Assembly: GCA_028277865.1 (NCBI GenBank)
Contig: JANQFM010000727.1
Span: 1-16,841 of the forward strand
Reading direction: 5' to 3'
Length of the DNA: 16,841 bases
DNA from: Acidobacteriota bacterium
Lineage (GTDB): Bacteria; Acidobacteriota; UBA6911; RPQK01; DATIPO01
The position numbers and the translations under genes were made by a program. Shown here piece by piece: positions 7,280-13,062 of this stretch. The notes beneath the pieces are model-generated. The model was not told where the DNA came from, did no database searches, and saw only the letters and a list, made by a program, of their open reading frames with translations. Positions within the stretch are counted from its first letter, which is position 1, and each line of letters opens with the position of its first letter.

Positions 7280-8350
7280 ATGGCCTCCCTGCTCGATGAC
7301 CTGCAGATTGCCAAGCGATTGTTCGTCAAGCGGGGATTGCCGGTCAGCTTGATCTTTTTTGTCACCTCGCGCTGCAATCTGCTCTGCAAACACTGCTTTT
7401 ACTGGGAGGAGCTCAACAAGCGGTCAGGGGAACTGTCCTTGGAGGAGATCGAAAAGATCAGCCGCAGCCTGCCCAACCTTCTATCGCTTTCCCTGACCGG
7501 AGGGGAGCCTTACCTGCGGCCCGACCTTCCCGAGATTGCGGCGGCATTTGAACGTCATTCCCAAGTGCGCAACATCCAGATCCCCTCCAATGGGTTTTTG
7601 GTCGACAAGACCCTGCAAAGGGCCGAAGCCCTTCTGAAAACGGTCCGTCGGGCACGCGTTTCAACAGGAGTCTCGCTGGACGGCCCCGAGGAGATCCACA
7701 ACCGGATTCGAGACAATCCCCGCTCTTTCGAACGAGCGCTGCAGACGCTGAAGGGCCTCAAGGAGTTGAAGCCTGCTTTCCCCAACTTGTCGGTCGGCGT
7801 GGCCTTGACCGTCTCGGCGGCCAACCAGGACTGCCTGGAGGACTTTTATCGGTTCGTCGAGCAGGAGCTGCAGCCCGACGCCGTCACCATCACCCTGACG
7901 CGGGGCGAGCCGATTGACAAAAGCCTCAAGCAAGTGGACTTGGACGTCTACAGCGACTTTGCCCGGCGGGTCATCCGCTACCGGCGGGCCCACCGCATCC
8001 AAGACGGGTGGACCGACCGGCTGGTCATCGCCAAAGAAGAGGAAACCTACCGCCTCATCCGCCAGGCCGCCCAGGCCGAGCGGCGCATCTCTCCCTGCTA
8101 TGGGGGGGAATTGATCGGTATTCTGAGTGAAACCGGCAAGGTCTACTTGTGCGAGACCTTGGACCGCGAACTGGGCAACGTGCGCCAATTCGACTGCGAC
8201 TTCTCCAAGCTCTGGTTTTCACGCCATGCCGAACAGGGGCGACGCTATCAAAAAGACCTGGGCTGCCAGTGCACTTACGAGTGCGCCATGAGCGTCAACA
8301 CCCTCTTCAACCCCAGGCGGGCCGTCCGCATTCTGCGCAATGCGCTTTGA
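7280..8350 (+). CDS. Radical SAM protein with SPASM-like C-terminal cysteines
   Basis: This 356-residue protein should be a cytoplasmic radical S-adenosylmethionine enzyme. The CxxxCxxC motif that binds the 4Fe-4S cluster is at C32, C36 and C39 (TSRCNLLCKHCF), followed by the GGEP SAM-binding motif at 74-77 and a 'VSLDGPEEIHNRIR' strand typical of the barrel. The C-terminal part has six more cysteines (C273, C291, C306, C329, C331, C335), including a CxCxxxC group. That is what SPASM or Twitch domains use to hold auxiliary iron-sulfur clusters in peptide-modifying and anaerobic sulfatase-maturing enzymes. I see no small precursor peptide, sulfatase or partner gene beside it, so the substrate is unknown. 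The gene stands between repeats on its left and a palindrome on its right and may be transcribed alone. ATG 7280 is the first start in frame. Confidence 0.88.
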   Translation: MASLLDDLQIAKRLFVKRGLPVSLIFFVTSRCNLLCKHCFYWEELNKRSGELSLEEIEKISRSLPNLLSLSLTGGEPYLRPDLPEIAAAFERHSQVRNIQIPSNGFLVDKTLQRAEALLKTVRRARVSTGVSLDGPEEIHNRIRDNPRSFERALQTLKGLKELKPAFPNLSVGVALTVSAANQDCLEDFYRFVEQELQPDAVTITLTRGEPIDKSLKQVDLDVYSDFARRVIRYRRAHRIQDGWTDRLVIAKEEETYRLIRQAAQAERRISPCYGGELIGILSETGKVYLCETLDRELGNVRQFDCDFSKLWFSRHAEQGRRYQKDLGCQCTYECAMSVNTLFNPRRAVRILRNAL

Positions 8351-8351
8351 T

Positions 8352-8364
8352 ACAATGACATTGT
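8352..8364. promoter_or_regulatory. Perfect palindrome ACAATG-A-CATTGT after the radical SAM gene
   Basis: A 6-base inverted repeat around a single base starts two bases after the radical SAM stop codon. A TACAAT hexamer (8351-8356) that looks like a -10 overlaps its left arm, an arrangement usual for an operator. No -35 is obvious upstream. It lies about 80 bases before the next gene. As a hairpin it is too small, and lacks a U-tract, to be a convincing terminator. Confidence 0.3.
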
Positions 8365-8443
8365 GCTGCTTTCCATAAAGGCAGCCACGGACTCTTCGAG
8401 GTGCCTGTAAAGGGCGCCCAAGTGCTGCAACTGGGGGTTTTTT

Positions 8444-9367
8444 ATGAGTTGGTGGCGACCGGCCACTTTGGCGATGATTCAGGTTGCTGCATCAGCCCTC
8501 CTGCTATCCAGCCCCCAACAGCCCCGGCAAACGCCTCAGGCAGAGCAGCAAACGCCCGCCGCTCCCTTGCCCCGAGTAGTTGGGCAGACGCGTACGCCCG
8601 AAGAGTGGCAGGCCTGGAAAGAGGTGGCGGAGGCACCCCCGGCCAGTCAGCCGGAGGCTGCCAAGCTGTTCTTGCGAAACTTCCCCGACAGCGGGATGAC
8701 GCCTCACGCCCATTGGATAATCGCGCGGGACGCTTTCCAAAAAGGGGATTATGCCTCCTTCACCATGCATGGCGAGGCAACCATCAAAGAGCTTCCCCAG
8801 GCATTGGAGGTCTTGTCCCAACTTTCGTTCTACTATGCCGAAACCCGCCAGTTTGACCAAGCTTCGACACATGGGCGAAACCTCCTTTCGGCCATAGAGA
8901 TCTTCCAGAAGCCTCAAAACCTTCCAGAAGCCCAGTTTGCACGCACCCGGGATCAGATCACGGGGCAGGGGAACTACGCTTTGGGACGATCGGAACTGGG
9001 CCAATACAAGGCTGCCCCAAAAGCCGCCCAAGCCGGATCCCTTCTCGCCAGGGCGATCGAGCACCTGAATCAGGCTCTCACCTGCAATCCCGCTGACGAC
9101 TATGCCTATTTCCGCCTCGGCGAAGCTTATGAATCGCGTCAAGACTTCGACCAGGCCAGCCGGAATTACGCCTTGGCGGCCGCCATTGGGGGTTCAGTTG
9201 CCGATCAGGCCCGCAAGAGCCTGGAGGCGCTTTTGCAGGCGCTCGAAAAAGGCGCCTCTGACGTGGACGCTCTGATCGAGCAGCAGCGCGGCGTTCTGCA
9301 AGCCCGAATCCAGAGCAAGGAACAGGAGTATCAACAAGCCGGCGCTCCTCAAAAACCTCCCGGTTAA
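8444..9367 (+). CDS. Exported TPR-like protein of unknown function
   Basis: I do not recognise a named family over the full length of these 307 residues. The N-terminus (WWRPATLAMIQVAASALLLSS, about 3-23) looks like a short signal peptide or anchor without a lipobox cysteine. A Pro/Gln-rich stretch of about 25 residues follows, then helical repeats. Residues 84-155 look like degenerate tetratricopeptide repeats, and 203-250 (AIEHLNQALTCNPADDYAYF and onward) is a clearer TPR pair. The C-terminus is a charged helix ending in Gln/Pro. A protein-protein scaffold in the periplasm is the reasonable guess. The start ATG follows a GGGGG run by six bases. rnc begins about 33 bases after the stop, so the two genes are probably co-transcribed, although their roles are not obviously related. 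Confidence 0.75.
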   Translation: MSWWRPATLAMIQVAASALLLSSPQQPRQTPQAEQQTPAAPLPRVVGQTRTPEEWQAWKEVAEAPPASQPEAAKLFLRNFPDSGMTPHAHWIIARDAFQKGDYASFTMHGEATIKELPQALEVLSQLSFYYAETRQFDQASTHGRNLLSAIEIFQKPQNLPEAQFARTRDQITGQGNYALGRSELGQYKAAPKAAQAGSLLARAIEHLNQALTCNPADDYAYFRLGEAYESRQDFDQASRNYALAAAIGGSVADQARKSLEALLQALEKGASDVDALIEQQRGVLQARIQSKEQEYQQAGAPQKPPG

Positions 9368-9400
9368 TCGCCGGCTGAACGGATTGCTTTCGTGTCAGGT

Positions 9401-10174
9401 ATGAGTTGGCTCCAATCGATGCTGCGCCGCATCAGGCCTTCAGCAGGTGCATCCTTGCACCAACTTGAAAAGCGCCTGGGCTACAGGTTCAAGCGGCGCG
9501 AATTGCTGGAGCAGGCGCTCACCCACCGCTCCTACCTGCATGATGCCGGCAAGAACAGGGACGGGCTGCGTCAAAAAGACTACGAATCCCTCGAATTCTT
9601 TGGCGACGCCGTGCTGGGGCTGGTCATCAGCGAAGCCCTGCTGCGCTCCTGCCCTCATCTTCGTGAAGGCGACCTTTCCAAGCTGAAAGCCCACCTGGTT
9701 TCGACGCACCAGCTTTGCCGCCTTTCGCGCGATTTGGAGATCGGGCCTTTCATTCGCCTCAGTTTCGGAGAGGAAAAGACGGGAGGGCGCAACAAGCGGG
9801 CCATCCTGGCCGACGTCTTCGAGAGTGTGACCGCCGCGATTTACCTGGATGGCGGCCTGGAAGCCGCCCGCAGATTTGTCCTGTCGCGGTTTCGCCCTTT
9901 ACTGGACAAGATTGCCGAGCGGGAGATCGAGCTGCGCGATTTCAAATCTGCCTTGCAGGAGGAACTGCACAGCGCCGGATTGACCGAACCCTCCTACCGG
10001 GTGGTTGAAGAGAGCGGGCCGGACCATCGCAAGCGGTTCGTCGTCGAAGTCATGTCGCTGGGAAAGCCTCTGGCCCAAGGCGAAGGCCTTTCCAAAAAGG
10101 AGGCGGAGCAGCACGCGGCCCAGGTCGCCCTAAAGTCGATTCAGGCAAGCCAAATCCTGCAGGGCTCATCATGA
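9401..10174 (+). CDS. rnc: Ribonuclease III
   Basis: This enzyme cleaves double-stranded RNA, including rRNA precursors and some mRNAs, in the cytoplasm. The 257 residues have the normal family layout. The catalytic domain spans about 20-172, with the signature YESLEFFGDAVLGLVISE (61-78). The metal-binding residues expected from the family are E65, D69, D138 and E141 (ADVFES). The double-stranded RNA-binding domain spans about 180-248 and contains 'DFKSALQEELHSAG' and the terminal 'SKKEAEQHAAQVAL' helix. All key residues are present, so it should be active. A GTG three codons upstream (9392) is an alternative start; neither has a strong ribosome site, and ATG is chosen by convention. The usual neighbours era, lepB and acpP are absent. 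A hairpin and heptamer element begins just after the stop. Confidence 0.95.
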   Translation: MSWLQSMLRRIRPSAGASLHQLEKRLGYRFKRRELLEQALTHRSYLHDAGKNRDGLRQKDYESLEFFGDAVLGLVISEALLRSCPHLREGDLSKLKAHLVSTHQLCRLSRDLEIGPFIRLSFGEEKTGGRNKRAILADVFESVTAAIYLDGGLEAARRFVLSRFRPLLDKIAEREIELRDFKSALQEELHSAGLTEPSYRVVEESGPDHRKRFVVEVMSLGKPLAQGEGLSKKEAEQHAAQVALKSIQASQILQGSS

Positions 10175-10176
10175 AA

Positions 10177-10293
10177 AAAGGAGCAGGCAAGAAGGAAGAA
10201 ACCAAAAGAGCCAGCGGCCCTCTTTCTTCCCTCTTCCTTGTTCCGTGTTCCTTGTCCCCTGTTCCTTTCGGGGAGTTTGACCGCCTGCTCTTT
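10177..10293. repeat. Heptamer element with hairpin, bounded by GAGCAGGC / GCCTGCTC inverted ends
   Basis: GAGCAGGC at 10181-10188 and GCCTGCTC at 10283-10290 form outer inverted repeats, extended to 11 pairs with one bulge (10177-10293). Inside, AAGAAGGAAGAAA (10189-10201) can pair with TTTCTTCCCTCTT (10223-10235) at 12 of 13 positions. Four 7-base units follow (CTTGTTC, CGTGTTC, CTTGTCC, CCTGTTC; 10237-10264). It starts three bases after the rnc stop. It could help terminate the rnc transcript, but no U-tract directly follows the stem. Its right end overlaps the exbB promoter. Confidence 0.7.
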
Positions 10294-10306
10294 GCGAAGC
10301 TATCAT
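10277..10306 (+). promoter_or_regulatory. Sigma-70-like promoter for the exbB operon
   Basis: TTGACC (10277-10282) and TATCAT (10301-10306) match the housekeeping consensus at five of six positions each, with an 18-base spacer. Transcription would start near 10313, giving a leader of about 85 bases before GTG 10398. The spacer contains the right inverted arm GCCTGCTC of the heptamer element. This is the best promoter match I see in the window. Confidence 0.55.
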
Positions 10307-10384
10307 GATTCTTTTTTGCCCTGACGGCGGCTGAGACATTTGAAGAGCAGTCCAGTCTAAGGGGAATGCTGAAACGACAAGACT

Positions 10385-10390
10385 GGAGGT
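10385..10390 (+). promoter_or_regulatory. Shine-Dalgarno GGAGGT fixing the GTG start of exbB
   Basis: A GGAGGT lies seven bases before GTG 10398. An ATG at 10393 is in another frame and meets a stop after three codons. This strong site is the reason for accepting a non-ATG start. Confidence 0.75.
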
Positions 10391-10397
10391 CGATGAC

Positions 10398-11048
10398 GTG
10401 GTAATTGGTTTTTCGCTCTGGACATACTTCACTCAAGGGGGGCCCATGATGTACCCCCTCCTGATATGTTCATTGGTCGGCCTGTTCTACATTTTCGAAA
10501 GGGCCATTGCCTACTCCCGCATCAAGGGAGACACCGGCGACATCTTTGCGGGGATCCGCGACTCGTTGCTGGGCGGGGACTTGAGGGAGTCGGTGGATGT
10601 ATGCGAGTCCTACGACCACCCCGTGGCCGTGACCCTCAAATCCGGCCTGCTGCGCTATGGCAAGTCGAAGGACGAAATCGAAAAGGCCATGGAAAGCGTG
10701 GCCCTTCACGAAGTCTCCAAGCTGGAAAAGGGGCTTTGGGTGCTGCTGACTGTGGCCAATATCGCGCCTTTGTTCGGCTTCCTGGGAACAGTGACCGGCA
10801 TGATCTCTTCCTTCTCGGCACTTTCCGAAGTCGGCTTGGGCAACCCCCAGGCGGTGGCGGCAGGCATCTCGCAAGCCTTGATTACCACTGCCACCGGCTT
10901 GATCATCGCTTTGCCCGTCCAAGCCGCCTACAACTATTACAACAACCGGGTCAACAATTTCTCCCTGGACATGGAGACCAGTACTTCGATGCTGCTGGAA
11001 ACCTTCAGCGAAATTGAGGCCAGCCCTGCCATGAGCGCTGCCCAATAA
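10398..11048 (+). CDS. exbB: ExbB/TolQ/MotA-family proton channel protein
   Basis: This is the pentamer-forming inner-membrane subunit of an ExbB-ExbD type motor, which uses the proton gradient to drive a periplasmic partner. It has 216 residues with three membrane helices at about 19-39, 113-137 and 157-178. The family motifs are visible: 'PLFGFLGTVTGMISSF' in helix 2 and 'ALITTATGLIIALPVQAAYNYY' in helix 3. The long cytoplasmic loop between helices 1 and 2 is normal for ExbB. It starts with GTG behind a strong GGAGGT and heads a four-gene operon with two exbD genes and a TPR gene. From sequence alone ExbB and TolQ are not fully separable. The absence of tolA, tolB and pal nearby favours the ExbB name. 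Confidence 0.9.
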   Translation: MVIGFSLWTYFTQGGPMMYPLLICSLVGLFYIFERAIAYSRIKGDTGDIFAGIRDSLLGGDLRESVDVCESYDHPVAVTLKSGLLRYGKSKDEIEKAMESVALHEVSKLEKGLWVLLTVANIAPLFGFLGTVTGMISSFSALSEVGLGNPQAVAAGISQALITTATGLIIALPVQAAYNYYNNRVNNFSLDMETSTSMLLETFSEIEASPAMSAAQ

Positions 11049-11483
11049 ATGAAAAAGCACCGACATCTCAACCGACCCGTGCCCATGGTCCCCACGGCTT
11101 CGATGGCGGATATCGCATTCCTGCTCATCATATTCTTCATGCTGACAACCTCCTTTTCGCCCGACCGAACCTCGGTGGCCCTGCCCAGTTCGGAGAGGAG
11201 GGCCGAAGTCGATCAGAATCCCGCCATTGTGGCCATTACTCCTGATGGCACGGTGGCCTTTTCTGATGGCGAACGCATCTCCGTGCAGGTTGTCAATATG
11301 GATGACCTGCAGCAGCAGGCCGAGGCGGTGGTGGATGAGATTCCGGACAAGGAGTTCGTTATCAAGGCGGACCGATCGGTGCGCTATGAGGCGGTGGATG
11401 GGGCGCTGGAGGCCTTGCGCCAAGCCGGGGTGCGCAAGATCGGACTGCTGACCCATCAAAGAATCAGCCAAGGAAACCCCTGA
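11049..11483 (+). CDS. exbD: ExbD/TolR family protein, first copy
   Basis: ExbD subunits sit as a dimer inside the ExbB pentamer and carry the aspartate that is protonated during the motor cycle. The 144 residues have a short cytoplasmic N-terminus, one membrane helix at about 17-36 (TASMADIAFLLIIFFMLTTS) with the key Asp21, and a periplasmic domain ending at residue 144. The ATG follows the exbB stop directly and no ribosome site is obvious, so translation is probably coupled to exbB. Its periplasmic domain has diverged clearly from that of the next gene, although the helix is almost identical. Confidence 0.92.
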   Translation: MKKHRHLNRPVPMVPTASMADIAFLLIIFFMLTTSFSPDRTSVALPSSERRAEVDQNPAIVAITPDGTVAFSDGERISVQVVNMDDLQQQAEAVVDEIPDKEFVIKADRSVRYEAVDGALEALRQAGVRKIGLLTHQRISQGNP

Positions 11484-11920
11484 TGTCGTTGCGCAACAGA
11501 TTGAGGCCCAAATCGGAAATCCCGACCGCCTCGATGGCGGACATCGCTTTCCTGCTCATCATCTTCTTCATGCTGACGGCCGTCTTCACCGCCAACCAGG
11601 GGCTGCGCTTCGGACTGCCCGATGACGACCCCGAAGACCTCGATGTGCAACCCAAGGAAGCCATCCACATCAAAATCCAGGGAGAAGGGCAGTTCAGGGT
11701 GGACCGGCAAGATATGAGCTACGAACAAATGAGCGGCTACCTGCAGCAAAGAATCCAACTGGCGCCTCAAAAGCCGGTGATCATTCAAACCCTGCCCGAT
11801 GTGCCCTACAACGAAATGATCCGGGTCTTCGACCTGCTGCGCATGCTCGACGTCCAGAATGTCTCCATTCCGACCCGCACCGAAATCGAACGCTGGAAAG
11901 CCTTCGGGGTCTTCGAATAG
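11483..11920 (+). CDS. exbD: ExbD/TolR family protein, second copy
   Basis: This second ExbD has 145 residues. The membrane helix (about 16-35) contains the motor aspartate Asp20 in the same 'TASMADIAFLLIIFFMLT' as the copy before it. The periplasmic part differs and includes 'QTLPDVPYNEMIRVFDLLRM', a typical ExbD C-terminal helix. Its ATG overlaps the previous stop by one base (TGATG), and AAGGAAA lies upstream. The two copies probably form a heterodimer in the ExbB ring, which is an inference from adjacency and from the diverged periplasmic domains. Confidence 0.92.
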   Translation: MSLRNRLRPKSEIPTASMADIAFLLIIFFMLTAVFTANQGLRFGLPDDDPEDLDVQPKEAIHIKIQGEGQFRVDRQDMSYEQMSGYLQQRIQLAPQKPVIIQTLPDVPYNEMIRVFDLLRMLDVQNVSIPTRTEIERWKAFGVFE

Positions 11921-11956
11921 CCCATCGTCCGGCCACTCGAATATCGAGGGATCGCC

Positions 11957-12931
11957 ATGAAAAGAATGTGGACAAAGACTGCCTTGGCGGCAACGGCCAT
12001 ATGGATTGCTTCAGGCATCGCTCCGGCACAGGACTACAACAAGGGGCTCTCCTACTACAAGCAAGGGAACTTTGCCAAGGCCATCGCCGAGTTCGAGCCT
12101 CTTGTCCAAGCCAATCCCGAGTACGAAGACGGCTTTCGGATCCTGGGCCACTGCTACCTCAAGACCCGCCAGTTCGCCGAGGCCTCCCAGGCCTTCCGCA
12201 AATCCTTGGACCTGAAGGACGGCAACATCGTCAGCTACCTGGGATTGGGCATGGCCCTTTACAACCAGGGCCGCTACAAGGATAGCGTGGCCGCTTTGCT
12301 GGAAGGGGAGAAATACGCCAAGGAGGCTGTTGACAAGCAGCAGGTCTTCCAGATCCGGGGCGCCTCTTATTTCAACCTGGGCAACTGGTCCAAGGCTCTG
12401 CAAGACTTCGAGGAGGCCCAGTCGATCAAGCGCGGCAACCTCAACACTGTGCTGCAGATCGGCATCTCCCACTTCAAGCTGGGCAACCTGTCCGAGGCAT
12501 CGGGGTACCTGGAGCAAGTGCTGGCCCGTGACAAGGGCAACCAACAGGCCCAGCGCTTCCTGAAGGAGGCCCGCTTTCGCCTGGCCGCCCTGGCCATTTC
12601 GGAAAAGGACTCTGCCAAAGCCATTTCGCTTCTCAGCCAAGTGGCGGCAGAAGATCCCCAGGACGGCGAAGCCTGGTTCAACCTGGGTTTGGCCCACCTG
12701 TTGGCCGAGGACTTGAGCGCTGCTGAAGATGCCCTCCAAACGGCTGCTCCGTTGCTGCCCCAAAAAGCCGAACTATTTGATCGATTGGGTTATATCTACG
12801 AGGTTACAGACCGCTACCAGGAAGCCCTGCAAGCCTACGGCAAGGCCCACCAGCTCTCCGGCAGCGCCGATTCCAAGGCCAGCCTAGACCGCGTCCAAGA
12901 GCGCATCCGCCGCCGTAAGTCGGGTGCCTGA
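11957..12931 (+). CDS. Periplasmic tetratricopeptide-repeat protein of the ExbBD operon
   Basis: This 324-residue protein has a signal peptide at 1-24 (basic start, hydrophobic 9-20, cleavage near IAPAQ). About eight TPR units follow from 26 to 302, for example 'YKQGNFAKAIAEFEPLVQAN' and 'YEVTDRYQEALQAYGKAHQL'. The C-terminus is a basic tail. A GAGGG ribosome site lies six bases before ATG 11957, and the gene starts 36 bases after the second exbD, in the same direction. The order exbB-exbD-exbD-TPR suggests that it works in the periplasm with the motor, perhaps holding the complex or its client. No TonB-like C-terminal domain or membrane anchor is visible, so it does not look like the energy-transducing arm itself. 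The detailed role is unknown. Confidence 0.85.
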   Translation: MKRMWTKTALAATAIWIASGIAPAQDYNKGLSYYKQGNFAKAIAEFEPLVQANPEYEDGFRILGHCYLKTRQFAEASQAFRKSLDLKDGNIVSYLGLGMALYNQGRYKDSVAALLEGEKYAKEAVDKQQVFQIRGASYFNLGNWSKALQDFEEAQSIKRGNLNTVLQIGISHFKLGNLSEASGYLEQVLARDKGNQQAQRFLKEARFRLAALAISEKDSAKAISLLSQVAAEDPQDGEAWFNLGLAHLLAEDLSAAEDALQTAAPLLPQKAELFDRLGYIYEVTDRYQEALQAYGKAHQLSGSADSKASLDRVQERIRRRKSGA

Positions 12932-12964
12932 ATCGGATCCGCCCTTCAGCAATCCTCACACATC

Positions 12965-12984
12965 TGCGAATTTTTCCGCATTTT
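12965..12984 (+). terminator. Weak hairpin and T-tract after the ExbBD-TPR operon
   Basis: TGCGAA (12965-12970) pairs with TTCCGCA (12974-12980), with one bulged C and a TTT loop, and four T residues follow. The stem is short, so termination would be weak. It lies 34 bases after the TPR stop and just before the promoter of the next gene, where a terminator is expected. Confidence 0.3.
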
Positions 12985-12986
12985 AG

Positions 12987-13015
12987 TTGCAACCTCGGAA
13001 GCCCAAAAGTATCTT
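12987..13015 (+). promoter_or_regulatory. Sigma-70-like promoter for the secreted propeller gene
   Basis: TTGCAA (12987-12992) and TATCTT (13010-13015) are separated by exactly 17 bases, each matching consensus at four of six positions. Transcription would begin near 13022. That leaves only about five bases before ATG 13027 but about 40 bases before ATG 13063, which is one reason for choosing the second start. Confidence 0.45.
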
Positions 13016-13062
13016 TTATCCGTGTCATGGATGAGCTGTGCCGGCGGGCGAGCGGTCGAAAG

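Noticed and set aside
8401..8856. Plus-strand frame overlapping the exported TPR gene
   Set aside because: It has no signal or family motif, and the frame from 8444 has a signal peptide and TPR pattern.
10470..11471. Minus-strand 333-codon frame opposite exbB and exbD
   Set aside because: The plus strand encodes unmistakable ExbB and ExbD proteins; the antisense product is His/Gly-rich shadow sequence.
12011..12763. Minus-strand frame opposite the periplasmic TPR gene
   Set aside because: The repetitive Leu/Gly/Gln product mirrors the TPR codons; the TPR frame has a ribosome site and a signal peptide.
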